Source: Agrobacterium rubi TR3 = NBRC 13261 (lineage in GTDB: Bacteria > Pseudomonadota > Alphaproteobacteria > Rhizobiales > Rhizobiaceae). From it: 64,000 nt of DNA. The DNA is taken from assembly GCF_000739935.1 (NCBI RefSeq), contig NZ_BBJU01000029.1, positions 1 to 64,000 of the forward strand. The letters are read 5' to 3'. Of the stretch, positions 16,838 to 26,404 are shown piece by piece. The number at the start of each line of letters is the position of its first letter. The stretch's first letter is position 1. The notes under the pieces were generated by a model. That model was not told the DNA's origin, made no database searches, and saw nothing but the letters and a program-made list of their open reading frames with translations. The translations under genes and the position numbers were made by a program.

Positions 16838-18904
16838 ATGGCGATGAGCGGCACCGCATCCGACGCGCGGCAATATAACGAACCTGCCAAGGGCCCGGCC
16901 AATCTGTTCAGGCTGGCAGCACTGTTATGGCGAAATGCGCTGTTCATCCTGCTGATCGGCATCATATGCGCAGCACTGGCTTTCGGCGTTTCGTTGCTGA
17001 TCCCAAATTATTATGTCGCCACGTCGCAAATCCTGCTCGATCCCGAGGGATCGCGGGTTTTGGAAAGCGATCTGCCCGGCCAGCCGCGTGCGGTGGATTC
17101 GCACGTTCTCAACCAGCAATACATTATCACGTCGGCTCAGGTTCTCTCGCGCATCGTTGAAAGCGAGAAGCTTTACGACGATCCAAAGTTCGGGGCGGCG
17201 TCACCGGTTTATCCCGACAAGGACAGCCGCAGCAATCTGGCGCTCGATGCGCTGCGCAATGTGACCTCGGTTGCGGCCGTGGGCAAAAGCTTCATCGTCA
17301 ACGTGTCTGTGAAGGCAGATAGCCCGCAGCGGGCAGCGGACCTGGCCAATCTCATTGCCAAGACCTATACGCAGGTCCGCATCGAAATGAACAGCGATGT
17401 TCTGCGCCGCACCGGTGGCGGTCTGGCGGCACAGCTGGACCAGTTGAGAAAAGCTGTTGAAGATGGCGACCGGGCCGTACAGGCCTATCGTGCCGAGCAC
17501 AATCTGGCAGACATTCAGGGTCGCCCTGACATCGAGCAACGCATTGCCGACGCAAACACTGAGATATCGAGGCTGTCGGCAACGGTGGCGGAAAACGAGG
17601 CGCTGGTTGCCGAACTCAACCGTGCCAGAAACGACAGGCAGTATCTGCGCTCCATTCCAGACACGTCTTTGACGCCAGCGATCATTTCGCTGCGCGCGCG
17701 TTATCAGGAAAGCCGCGAAGAGGAATCGGTTCAGGCCACCTCGTTGGGTTCCCAGCATCCATCCTTGCAGGCCGCACGTGCGCGCACCCAATCGCTGTCC
17801 GCCATTCTCGATGAGCAATTGCGCAATTTCTCCACCGCAACGTCGAGCAATCTGGCGCGGCTGAAGAACCAGCTGGCGCTGTCCAAAGCCAATGCCGATA
17901 TGCTGAAGACCAGCCTCAACAGCGACGAGCAGACCATGGTGCGTCTGCGCGAATTGCAGCGCAAGCTCGAAAGCGACCGGGCGGTTTATGAAGCCTTCCT
18001 GCTGCGAACCAAGCAGCTTTCCGAACAGCAGGGCACATCGAGCGAAAACCCGCAGATCATCTCCAGCGCCGAGCCGCCGTTGCGCAAGGCCGGACCGCCG
18101 CGCACATTGATGATGGCTGGCGGCGGAATTTTCGGTCTTATTCTGGCAGCGGGACTGTTGATCCTGCGCGACCAATTTCGTGGCATGGGTGATGAGCCTG
18201 AGCCGATTCCCCGTTCATCCGCCAAGCCGCTTCCGCTGGATGGCGGGGAGGGCAAAACAGCTGTTGCTTTGCTTCCGGCAGCGGACAGATCGGGCCGCGT
18301 CGGCGGCGTTATCCGCGACGCGGACACCAAGGCGCTGAAGGCTGCCCCCGACGAAGGCTTCGATGGTCTGGCCCGCTATGTGTCCTCCACCATCGCGCCT
18401 GCAAACAATCATGCCATTCTGGTGGTATCAACCGGTCCCAAAAACCGTGCGTCCTATAGTGCTTTCAATCTGGCCGCCGAGACCGCAAGGCTGGGGCGTC
18501 GCGTTTTGCTGGTCGATTGCGCGCTGCACGATCCACTCCTGACAGGCATGCTGTTGCCTGAAGACGTGGATAAAGAAGATGCGCCGCGTGACGACAACCA
18601 TTTTCATGGCTTCGAAGGCATTCCATTTTTGCATTTTGCAACGGTCGAGCACAGCCAGGCGGCTGGCGATATAAAGGCGGCAAAAGATCAGAATGGCGAA
18701 CCCTTCGATCTCATCGTCATCGATGGTGGCGTGGCGGCCAAATCGAGGATTAATCCAGCGCTTCGAAATAAGCTGGACGAAGTGTTCCTCATGCAGCATG
18801 AAGACGACACCGGCAGCGTCGTCATCGCTCTCGTCACCTTGGAAGAGAGCGGTCTGGAAGACACCAAAGTCTTGCGGATGACGCGGTCCGGCTTGCAATA
18901 TTGA
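16838..18904 (+). CDS. Polysaccharide co-polymerase (Wzz/GNVR) with degenerate BY-kinase domain
   Basis: A 688-residue inner-membrane protein that sets chain length and drives export in Wzy-dependent exopolysaccharide systems. The first membrane helix is at about 33-55, a long periplasmic Wzz domain with coiled coils spans roughly 60-410, the second helix is near 425-445, and a cytoplasmic BY-kinase-like domain follows. That domain seems inactive. The Walker A position reads STGPKNRAS (about 530-538) with no GK[ST], Walker A' is VLLVDCALHDP and Walker B is LIVIDGG. There is no C-terminal tyrosine cluster, only a single final Tyr. First gene of the cluster; the flippase follows 9 bp later. Confidence 0.88.
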   Translation: MAMSGTASDARQYNEPAKGPANLFRLAALLWRNALFILLIGIICAALAFGVSLLIPNYYVATSQILLDPEGSRVLESDLPGQPRAVDSHVLNQQYIITSAQVLSRIVESEKLYDDPKFGAASPVYPDKDSRSNLALDALRNVTSVAAVGKSFIVNVSVKADSPQRAADLANLIAKTYTQVRIEMNSDVLRRTGGGLAAQLDQLRKAVEDGDRAVQAYRAEHNLADIQGRPDIEQRIADANTEISRLSATVAENEALVAELNRARNDRQYLRSIPDTSLTPAIISLRARYQESREEESVQATSLGSQHPSLQAARARTQSLSAILDEQLRNFSTATSSNLARLKNQLALSKANADMLKTSLNSDEQTMVRLRELQRKLESDRAVYEAFLLRTKQLSEQQGTSSENPQIISSAEPPLRKAGPPRTLMMAGGGIFGLILAAGLLILRDQFRGMGDEPEPIPRSSAKPLPLDGGEGKTAVALLPAADRSGRVGGVIRDADTKALKAAPDEGFDGLARYVSSTIAPANNHAILVVSTGPKNRASYSAFNLAAETARLGRRVLLVDCALHDPLLTGMLLPEDVDKEDAPRDDNHFHGFEGIPFLHFATVEHSQAAGDIKAAKDQNGEPFDLIVIDGGVAAKSRINPALRNKLDEVFLMQHEDDTGSVVIALVTLEESGLEDTKVLRMTRSGLQY

Positions 18905-18913
18905 GGGCTTACT

Positions 18914-20206
18914 TTGGCTGAAGACAACAACCGTGCAGCCATTCGCATCCCATTTTTGCAGGGTCGATCCATTTCGGGTCTGAATGTCATCTTCAACATG
19001 GGCCTTCGCGGTTCGACGCTCGTTCTGCGCTTTGCGCTGTCGTTCTACATCGTCAAGTTCATCGGGCTTGAGGCGGCAGGAGTCTATGGTCTGGCGCTCG
19101 GCGTCGTCAACGCAGCGCCCGCGATTCTCGGTTGGGGCCTGAACTACTTCATTGCGCGGGATATCAGCGGCAAAACCACGGGTATTGCCGGTCTTTACAT
19201 GAAAACGCGATTGCTGGTGACGGTGACGTCGCTTGCTGCAATGACGGCGGTCGCTTTGGTCGTCGCCTCTTTCATGGGGCATGACGTCAGTCCGCTTTAT
19301 TTCCTGATCCTTCTCGTCGTTTGGCTGGAAACGATATCCTGCGACATCCACGTTCCCTTGATTGCCCAGGAAATGTCGAGCCAGGCGAATGTCCTGTTTT
19401 TCCTGAGAACATCCTCGTGGATTTTGCCCGTTATTGGCCTGGGCCTCGCGTTCGAGACATTCCGCACCATCGAGGCGATCATGGTTGCCTGGAGCCTCGG
19501 TTATATTCTGATGTTTGCCGGACTCGTCTTTTTCCTGCGCAACTGGCCGTTCAGACGCATTCTCAGCATGCCGATGCGTATGCGCTGGGTGAAGAAGCGG
19601 ATGCGCAAGGCTTGGCTGATCTATATCAGCGATATGAGCAATGTCGGACTGGTCTATGCGGATCGCTATATCGTGTCGCTGCTGCTGACACTGTCGCTGA
19701 CTGGCGTCTACACCTTCTACTGGTCGCTGGCCAACGCGTTGCAGACGCTGATTTCCACCGCCGTCCTGCAAGTGGCGATCCCGGCACTTTTCAAGGCGTA
19801 TAATACCGGCTCCATGAAGGAATGGCGCCAGGTGATGCTCTGGCAATTCAGCAAGACGGCGGCGGTTGCCTTCGGGCTTGGCGTTGCCATCTTCATAGCG
19901 GGCAATATTCTCGTGCATCTCATGAACATGCCGGAACTGGGCCAGCATCAGGGCATTTTCGCGCTTCTGCTGTTGACGGCCGTGGTGCGATCTTGCACCG
20001 ATCTGATGGGGCTGGGTTTGAACAGTCTTCGAAAGGATGGCCATTACGCCTTCGTCAATCTGTCGAGCGTTCTGCTGTCCATCGCCATGAGTTTTCTGCT
20101 CATCAGCACCTTTGGCTTTATTGGTGCTGGCTTGTCTGCATTCTTCACGGCGCTGGTGACGGCGTCGATTTCCAGCACGATGCTGTGGCGGGCTTCGCGG
20201 TCATGA
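18914..20206 (+). CDS. Polysaccharide flippase, Wzx-like (MATE/MOP superfamily)
   Basis: A 430-residue protein with about twelve hydrophobic segments, resembling oligosaccharide flippases that turn lipid-linked repeat units across the inner membrane. The N-terminal pattern GLNVIFNMGLRGSTLVLRF and GLEAAGVYGLALGVVN are typical of the polysaccharide biosynthesis protein family. The start is a TTG at 18914 with GAGGGC upstream; no ATG fits the reading frame near the N-terminus. It sits between the co-polymerase and an ATP-grasp gene on the same strand, consistent with one transcript. Confidence 0.85.
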   Translation: MAEDNNRAAIRIPFLQGRSISGLNVIFNMGLRGSTLVLRFALSFYIVKFIGLEAAGVYGLALGVVNAAPAILGWGLNYFIARDISGKTTGIAGLYMKTRLLVTVTSLAAMTAVALVVASFMGHDVSPLYFLILLVVWLETISCDIHVPLIAQEMSSQANVLFFLRTSSWILPVIGLGLAFETFRTIEAIMVAWSLGYILMFAGLVFFLRNWPFRRILSMPMRMRWVKKRMRKAWLIYISDMSNVGLVYADRYIVSLLLTLSLTGVYTFYWSLANALQTLISTAVLQVAIPALFKAYNTGSMKEWRQVMLWQFSKTAAVAFGLGVAIFIAGNILVHLMNMPELGQHQGIFALLLLTAVVRSCTDLMGLGLNSLRKDGHYAFVNLSSVLLSIAMSFLLISTFGFIGAGLSAFFTALVTASISSTMLWRASRS

Positions 20207-20251
20207 CACTGAGCGACCACCGTCTGCATCTCAAAAGAGGCGTGTGAAATC

Positions 20252-21172
20252 ATGGGACCGGGTCAACCACAGCATTCGCTTGGACGGCGGCTTTTCAAAA
20301 AACTCTACCACACGGCCATTCACAGCCTGCCGATCAAGCGGGCGACGCAACTGCAATATTACCGCTATCACAAATTATGGGCCGATCTGGATCATCCCAA
20401 GACGCTGAACGAACATCTCGCGGCCCGCAAAATCGCCTGGACCGGACCGCAGTCCGATCCGCGCCTGATCATGCTCAGCGACAAGATTGCCGTAAAAGCG
20501 CATGTTGCGGCTGTTCTCGGCGAGACTTGGGTGACGCCGACGCTTTGGCGCGGCAAAAACCTCGATGACTGTCCGGCCCTGCCGTTTCCTTACGTCATCA
20601 AGGTCAATCACGGTTCGGATCGCAATATCTTCGTTTACGGACCGGACGACCTGATCGGGGCGAAAGAGACGTGCGATGCCTGGCTTGCCGGTCGCACCGC
20701 GTGGCGTCTGGCAGAAGAATGGTACAATCACATCGAGCCGGAAATTTTCATCGAACCCTTCATCGGTGACGATGGCGAAGCACCCGTCGATTATAAGCTG
20801 TTCTGCTTCGAGAACGATATTCCCTGCATTCAGATCGATACGGCGCGGTTTACCGATCACCGCCGCTGTTTTTACGATGAACATTGGAACAAGCTGGATT
20901 TTGGGCACTATTATCCGCTCGAAACGGGCGATCTTCCCCGCCCGCCGCATCTCGATGACATTCTGGCTGCGGCTCGTACCTTGGCGCAGGGATTCGAATT
21001 CGTTCGCATCGATTTCTACGACAAGCCGTCTGGCCCGCTTTTCGGCGAAATGACATTCAGCCCGACATCGGGCTTCGGGGCTTTCCGGCCACCATCGACG
21101 GATGCCTGGCTTGGCACGTTCTGGAAAGACAAGCCGCAAGGCACGTTCCGCACCGGCCCGGAAACACTCTAG
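20252..21172 (+). CDS. TupA-like ATP-grasp protein
   Basis: A 306-residue member of the TupA-like ATP-grasp family, found in polysaccharide clusters and thought to attach amino acids or similar groups to sugars. Visible signatures include KTLNEHLAARK, the LSDKIAVKAHVA segment, PYVIKVNHGSDRN (nucleotide-binding lysine), VDYKLFCFEND and the metal-binding end FVRIDFYD and GEMTFSPTSGF. The exact substrate is unknown. Its TAG stop and that of the convergent polymerase share the four bases CTAG at 21169-21172. Confidence 0.82.
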   Translation: MGPGQPQHSLGRRLFKKLYHTAIHSLPIKRATQLQYYRYHKLWADLDHPKTLNEHLAARKIAWTGPQSDPRLIMLSDKIAVKAHVAAVLGETWVTPTLWRGKNLDDCPALPFPYVIKVNHGSDRNIFVYGPDDLIGAKETCDAWLAGRTAWRLAEEWYNHIEPEIFIEPFIGDDGEAPVDYKLFCFENDIPCIQIDTARFTDHRRCFYDEHWNKLDFGHYYPLETGDLPRPPHLDDILAAARTLAQGFEFVRIDFYDKPSGPLFGEMTFSPTSGFGAFRPPSTDAWLGTFWKDKPQGTFRTGPETL

Positions 21173-22467
21173 GTTTTGGCGGCTTGCGCCTTGCTATCAA
21201 GAGCCGGCCTGTCGAAGAGGTAGGACAGAATGATCCCGCCCGTGAGCCACGCGGCGACGACGTAAACGTAATAAAATCCGGGCGTGAAAACGGCATTGAA
21301 CAAAAATAGGAAGGCGATGTAGCCGCAGGCGACCTTGCGCAAGCCCAAACGGTTGGGCTGCAGATTGTCATGCACCCACATTTGCAGCTTGCCGAAATAG
21401 TAGCCGAACAGTGTGGCAATGACGACCACGCCGGGAATGCCGAAGTTCAAATAGGCCTCACCGAACAGGGTTGGGCGCAGACCTGCATGGAATTGCGGGT
21501 CAAGACCCGCAAGCGTGGCGGTGACCACACCCATGCGAAAATCACCGCGAAAGTCGCTGATAAAGGATGGAATGAGCGCCATGTAGCCGGCGAGATAGGT
21601 CATGCCGTGATAGAACCGGCCGTTGAAACCGCTCAAGATCCAGGCATAATCCCGGAAATCCGAAAAATTGTTGCCGTAGAATATCTGGAAGGTCACGACC
21701 TGCAACACATCCACGCCACTGTCGCCATCCGCTGTGGAGCGCAAAATGCCGATGGCAATCGCAATCGTCACGAAGCCGAAGATGGATAGCGTGAAGGCTG
21801 CGAGATTTCGATAGCGATAGGTCATGATGAGGCAGACGACGAACATGAACAGCACTTCGATGCTGGCGCCGCGCGTGCCGATCATCAGGCCAAGTGCGCT
21901 GCACATGAACCCGGCAAACACGAAAAAGCGGCTATAGCCGAAGCCATAAACGAGCAGACTGAGCGTGATCGTCGGCAAGATGACCGAATAAAGGTTGATG
22001 GCAGGGCGCAGGGATGTGTTTTCGAAGGAAAACTGTCTGCCTTGGAACGGCCTGACGCCGAGGGCGACCAGCCCCAGCGTCGCCACGATGATTACCCCTA
22101 AGGATATCCAGACGCCCGGTTTCGTCTGCCAGAATGCGTACCCCTTCTCGACGAAGGTAAAGACGGCGCTTTTGCCAGAGCTGAAGGTTGCCAAACCCAT
22201 GCCGACGATGACGAAGACCACGCCTAAAACGGAGAGATAAAATGCTTCGTTGATATAGTCGCGGATGAGGTAGATCGAATCTCCAACCGCTTCCATGTTC
22301 TGATCCGACGCGGCAAAGGGCGACATGACCAAGATGGGCAGGACGTTGTAGCGTATCCAGAAATAGGACGAGAAGGTCAGTACGCCCCATTTGTAAAACG
22401 AGCTGACGTAATAAAGAAGGAAAACCAACCAGCCGATGATGAGTATGAGCCAAGCCAGATGGGACAT
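21169..22467 (-). CDS. Wzy-like polysaccharide polymerase
   Basis: A 432-residue integral membrane protein with about ten to twelve hydrophobic segments and a larger loop between about residues 245 and 320. It resembles O-antigen polymerases, which join repeat units in the periplasm. These proteins share topology rather than sequence, so the call leans on the neighbouring co-polymerase and flippase. The start at 22467 has AAGG seven bases upstream; an ATG ten codons earlier has none. It is transcribed against the upstream EPS genes. Confidence 0.7.
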   Translation of the reverse strand: MSHLAWLILIIGWLVFLLYYVSSFYKWGVLTFSSYFWIRYNVLPILVMSPFAASDQNMEAVGDSIYLIRDYINEAFYLSVLGVVFVIVGMGLATFSSGKSAVFTFVEKGYAFWQTKPGVWISLGVIIVATLGLVALGVRPFQGRQFSFENTSLRPAINLYSVILPTITLSLLVYGFGYSRFFVFAGFMCSALGLMIGTRGASIEVLFMFVVCLIMTYRYRNLAAFTLSIFGFVTIAIAIGILRSTADGDSGVDVLQVVTFQIFYGNNFSDFRDYAWILSGFNGRFYHGMTYLAGYMALIPSFISDFRGDFRMGVVTATLAGLDPQFHAGLRPTLFGEAYLNFGIPGVVVIATLFGYYFGKLQMWVHDNLQPNRLGLRKVACGYIAFLFLFNAVFTPGFYYVYVVAAWLTGGIILSYLFDRPALDSKAQAAKT

Positions 22468-22590
22468 GTCGAACCTTATTGCCCAAGCACTGTGCATGAA
22501 GCGGCAAAGAAAAACCGTTTCATTGACCGTCGCAGAAGCGGGTTAAGAAGGTGTTAGCCATGTTGGCGCGTCAGCACGTCAACGTGAAAC

Positions 22591-23826
22591 TTACCGCTGA
22601 GCCGCCGACAACAATATCTGCTCGAGCCGCTCATAATAGCCGGTATCTTCGGCCATGCCTTTGAAATTGAGGAAGCCGGGGAAAAACTCGTTGCGTTTCT
22701 CCCACCATTTTTTCTGGCCGGTGGACAGCGCCTTGTCCAGCAGCTTGGAAAGCGCATCTGGCTGTGCGGGATTATAGGACCAGCCCGTCTGCTGTTTGTC
22801 CACGATCTCAGGGGTGCCCCCGCGAGCCGTTGCGATGACGGGCACACCATAAATCGGGGCTTCCACGAGAATGCGGCTTTGCGGTTCATGCCAGAGCGAC
22901 GGCACGATGATGGCATCGGCCACGCGGTAGATATCCTCTGGCCTGACGAAACCCTTGAATTCGACGGGCGCATCTTTCGACATGGTTTTCAACTTCGCCA
23001 AAAACTCCTCGCGGCCACGGCCTGCGAGAATGAGCTTAGCATGTGAGCGTTGCGGCAGCGACAGGAAGGCGCGTACGAGATCCTCGACACCCTTTTCCTT
23101 GGTGATTGCGCCCAGATAACCAAAGGTGAAGACCGGGCTTGAGGCTTCGTGCCTGCCGATGAGCGACGTCTCGAAGCTGTTTTCGGTGGCGTTGGTGTTG
23201 TGCATCACATGCCACTTCGCATCCTCAAACACACCGTTGCTGATAAACCTCTGGCGCAGGGCATCGCTGACGGCGATGATGCTCATATCGCTGCTTGCCA
23301 GCTTGCGCATCCGCCGGTTCAGCACGGAACAGTCGAGGCATGGGCGTTCGCAATTGTCGCCGCCGCGAAACATGCTGGTTTTGGGACAGAGCAGTCCGTA
23401 ATCTCTCAGGTGCAGGCAAACCGGAATGTCGGCATCGCGTGCTGCCAGAAACAAGGCGGGCTGCATGAAGGCGGAATTCTGCGCATAGATGAGATCGAAT
23501 TTTTCTCGGATAAAAAAGTCGGTCAGCCCCTTAGGACATATAGCGCCCAATGCGGTGCGCAGATGCCAGCGTGCCCGTCGCAGAAATCCAGCCGTGGATT
23601 TGCGAGGCAACGGCAGATAGCTGTTCATCCACGGAAGGCGGATGACCCTGATGCCGCCGGGCAGGCGTGTTTCCCCAGGCGGCGCAATCGCGTCTCCCTC
23701 TTGACCGAGAGCGAGCACGGTGACGTCATGGCGCTTCCCCAGCTCCATCGCTCCCAGGCGCGCAGATATTTCCGCGCCGCCTTCCTCCTGTGGGGCGAAC
23801 GTTTGCGATACGATGCAGATTTTCAA
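22591..23826 (-). CDS. Glycosyltransferase family 4 (paralog of 26405-27667)
   Basis: A 411-residue GT-B fold glycosyltransferase. The N-terminal half begins MKICIVSQTFAPQEEGGAEI and contains a cysteine-rich segment LCPKTSMFRGG..NCERPCLDC unusual for GT4 enzymes. The C-terminal half has the donor-binding region FGYLGAITKEKGVEDLVRAF, AGRGREEF, the site around VADAIIVPSLWHEPQSRILVE and RGGTPEIV. It would add one sugar to the lipid-linked repeat on the cytoplasmic face. A second gene at 26405-27667, in the opposite direction, shares these motifs throughout. Sugar and linkage cannot be told from sequence. Confidence 0.87.
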   Translation of the reverse strand: MKICIVSQTFAPQEEGGAEISARLGAMELGKRHDVTVLALGQEGDAIAPPGETRLPGGIRVIRLPWMNSYLPLPRKSTAGFLRRARWHLRTALGAICPKGLTDFFIREKFDLIYAQNSAFMQPALFLAARDADIPVCLHLRDYGLLCPKTSMFRGGDNCERPCLDCSVLNRRMRKLASSDMSIIAVSDALRQRFISNGVFEDAKWHVMHNTNATENSFETSLIGRHEASSPVFTFGYLGAITKEKGVEDLVRAFLSLPQRSHAKLILAGRGREEFLAKLKTMSKDAPVEFKGFVRPEDIYRVADAIIVPSLWHEPQSRILVEAPIYGVPVIATARGGTPEIVDKQQTGWSYNPAQPDALSKLLDKALSTGQKKWWEKRNEFFPGFLNFKGMAEDTGYYERLEQILLSAAQR

Positions 23827-24137
23827 ATCCGCTTCCCTCTAGACATCAAAATGCTGTGCTGTTCCCTGGGTTGTACTTATGCCGTGACAACTCTTTAAAT
23901 ATATTGAATCTTAATGTGGCAGCATGCACGGTCAATCATGAGATGATGAAAAATAAATCTGCGACCATGAATGGCCGTCTTCCTTGTTTTGACTTGCGAC
24001 TACAGAAATAAGCGCAAAAGACATCTGGATTGGCGGAAATTTCGTTATACATTCCAACTTGATTAAGGAATATGCGCTTTAAGTGCATCTGCAAGGGCAG
24101 GTCGCCGTTCGATCCGATGCCGCAGGTGAGGTGGATC
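23827..24137. other. Divergent intergenic region in the EPS cluster
   Basis: 311 bp between two divergent glycosyltransferase starts. The centre (about 23885-23965) is AT-rich, with runs such as TTTAAATATATTG and GAAAAATAAATC, and probably holds promoters for both directions. I see no convincing open frame, repeat or RNA gene. Confidence 0.5.
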
Positions 24138-25244
24138 ATGAGGATTCTGCACGTATTCGAGACGCTTCCCGGCGGACCTGCGACCTATGCCAATGAGACC
24201 ATTCCTACACAGATCAACGATTTGGGTGCTGAAAACGTCAGGATCATCGTGCCCGATGCGCATGTGAATTTTCTGAAACATACACCGCGCTCGTGTGTTG
24301 CCACCTTCAAGAGACGACGCAGATTAACCGCACTTCCGGCGCTGGCGCGCACCGTCTTACATGAGGCGAAGGCGTTTAAGCCCGATATCATCCATGCTCA
24401 CTCGACCTTTGCGGGTCTGGTCGTACGGGCCATCGGTGCATTGCCCGGTACATTCCCGCCGATCGTCTATTGCCCGCATGGCTGGGTTTTCGACATGGAA
24501 TCACTGGGAATGCTGCGTCGACCGGCATCCTGGGGTGAGCGACTTCTCTCGCCACTTTGCCATACCATCATTGCCATATCCGATCACGAGTATCGGCAGG
24601 GCATCAACGCGGGCATTCCAGCAGACCATATGGTCGTGATCGAAAACGGCATATCCACGCAAATGCCGGTGGCGAATGCCGCCACATGGGACGATCCGCG
24701 CACCAAAGTGCTGTTCGTCGGCCGCCTCGATCGGCAAAAAGGCGTCGACATTCTGTTGCAAGCGGCAGCGGAGCTGAAAGACAAGGCCGTTTTCCGGGTG
24801 ATTGGCGCGCATGTCACGACCAGAAATACGCTGACGGACGTGATACCATCCAATGTCGAATTGCTGGGATGGAAATCGTCAGAAGACATTGCCGGGCATC
24901 TGGCCGTTTGCGACGTGGTGGCGATGCCGTCTCGATGGGAAGGTTTCGGGCTTGTGGCCCTGGAAGCAATGCGCGCCCACAAACCCGTCATCGCATCGCA
25001 GGTGGGTGGGCTGCAATCTGTCGTGCTTGAAGGCCAGACCGGGCTTTTGTTTCCGCCAGGTGACCCCCACGCCCTAGCCACCGCCATCGCATCGCGTGGC
25101 GCTGACGACTGGGCACGGATGGGAACTGCCGGTTACGCACGCTTCGTCGAACGCTATAGAAGTGAGCGTACTAACAGCACCCTCATGCAGCTTTACCGCA
25201 CCATCGTGAATGAAGCGCCGGTAGAAAGTCGCAAAATCGCATGA
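24138..25244 (+). CDS. Glycosyltransferase family 4
   Basis: A 368-residue GT-B enzyme. The N-terminus MRILHVFETLPGGPATYANE and the segment IIHAHSTFAGLVVR are acceptor-side features. The donor half shows VLFVGRLDRQKGVDILLQAA and AMPSRWEGFGLVALEAM, with the EGFGL...E pattern that binds the nucleotide sugar. The start at 24138 has GAGGTGG just upstream; the frame continues 22 codons further without a site. Its stop overlaps the next gene by ATGA, so the two transferases are coupled. Confidence 0.88.
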   Translation: MRILHVFETLPGGPATYANETIPTQINDLGAENVRIIVPDAHVNFLKHTPRSCVATFKRRRRLTALPALARTVLHEAKAFKPDIIHAHSTFAGLVVRAIGALPGTFPPIVYCPHGWVFDMESLGMLRRPASWGERLLSPLCHTIIAISDHEYRQGINAGIPADHMVVIENGISTQMPVANAATWDDPRTKVLFVGRLDRQKGVDILLQAAAELKDKAVFRVIGAHVTTRNTLTDVIPSNVELLGWKSSEDIAGHLAVCDVVAMPSRWEGFGLVALEAMRAHKPVIASQVGGLQSVVLEGQTGLLFPPGDPHALATAIASRGADDWARMGTAGYARFVERYRSERTNSTLMQLYRTIVNEAPVESRKIA

Positions 25245-26314
25245 CGCATTTCATCAATGGTCGGTTTCTCACCCAAAAGACCAGTGGCGTCCAGCGCTTC
25301 GCACGCGAGATCGTCAAGGCGCTGGACCGCCATCTGACATCGACCCGAGCCGGGCACGAGTGGGTGTTGCTGGCTCCTGAAGCTGCAGCGTTGGATATGG
25401 AGCTGTCTTCCATCCGACAGGTGAAAACCGGATCGCTGTCCGGCCACCTGTGGGAGCAGACGCAGCTCTTTGCGGCGTCGCGCCATGGGCGCTTGATCAA
25501 CCTGTGCAACAGCGGGCCCGTGTTGCACGGCAAAAGCCTGACCGTTATTCACGACGCCATGATTTTTCGCACCCCGGAAAATTTTTCGCGCGCCTATCGC
25601 GCTGTGCACGGCACTCTGGGACGGGTTCTTGCGCGTCGTGGACGCATTGCAACGGTGTCCGAATTTTCCCGGCGCGAGCTGGGTGAGACAATTGGCGCCA
25701 GGAACGTCGCTGTCATTCCCAACAGCTGTGAACATATGACGGCTATTTCCACCGATGAAACGGTGATCGATCGGCTCGGTCTGACACCGGGACAGTATGT
25801 GCTGTTTGTCGGCTCTCCGACACCCAACAAGAACCTCAAGCGCGCCATAGAGGCGATGGCGCTCCTGGGCGAGGCTGCACCACGCTTCGTCATCGTCGGT
25901 GCTGCGGCGTCCGCCGTTTTCCAAAACCGTGAGCAAGGCTCGGCGCCGGTAACGAGTGACAAGGTCATCTTTACCGGCAGACTTTCCGATGAAGAGATCG
26001 TCGCACTTTATACCCACGCATCCGCATTGCTCTTCCCTAGCGTTTACGAAGGTTTTGGCATTCCGCCTCTCGAAGCGATGCTTCTCGGCTGCCCGGTTCT
26101 GTCGTCGAATATCGAGCCGGCGCGCGAAGTTTGCAGTGACGCAGCGCTATATTTCCATCCTGAGAACGCACAGGAGATGGCGCAATCCGTCGCTCACCTG
26201 CTTGCAAAGCCCGAACTGCGGCAGGACATGATTGCCAAGGGCCACGCACGCGCCAAGGCGTTTTCGTGGGATCACAGCGCGCAGCGTCTGCTCGACGCTG
26301 TCTCAGGACTTTGA
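25241..26314 (+). CDS. Glycosyltransferase family 4
   Basis: A 357-residue GT-B enzyme with TSGVQRFAREIVKAL near the N-terminus, typical of mannosyltransferase-like GT4 proteins. Mid-protein motifs are VIHDAMIFRTPENFS, TVSEFSRREL and YVLFVGSPTPNKNLKRAIEAM. The C-terminal LLFPSVYEGFGIPPLEAMLLG is the donor site. It is coupled to the preceding transferase by a four-base overlap and would add another sugar of the same repeat unit. The sugar specificity is not visible. Confidence 0.88.
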   Translation: MTHFINGRFLTQKTSGVQRFAREIVKALDRHLTSTRAGHEWVLLAPEAAALDMELSSIRQVKTGSLSGHLWEQTQLFAASRHGRLINLCNSGPVLHGKSLTVIHDAMIFRTPENFSRAYRAVHGTLGRVLARRGRIATVSEFSRRELGETIGARNVAVIPNSCEHMTAISTDETVIDRLGLTPGQYVLFVGSPTPNKNLKRAIEAMALLGEAAPRFVIVGAAASAVFQNREQGSAPVTSDKVIFTGRLSDEEIVALYTHASALLFPSVYEGFGIPPLEAMLLGCPVLSSNIEPAREVCSDAALYFHPENAQEMAQSVAHLLAKPELRQDMIAKGHARAKAFSWDHSAQRLLDAVSGL

Positions 26315-26404
26315 TGTTATGTTCACATCTCATGATATAACGTGCCAAAAGCAGCTTTCCGGCTTTGCCGGATGTGCCTGCATGGTGGAGACATTGCGAA
26401 GCTG

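Noticed and set aside
16838..18904. Active BY-kinase annotation for the co-polymerase
   Set aside because: No Walker A GK[ST] and no tyrosine cluster.
18428..20044. A 538-codon open frame opposite the co-polymerase and flippase genes
   Set aside because: Composition is rich in His, Gln and Arg with no domain; both plus-strand genes have clear motifs and ribosome sites.
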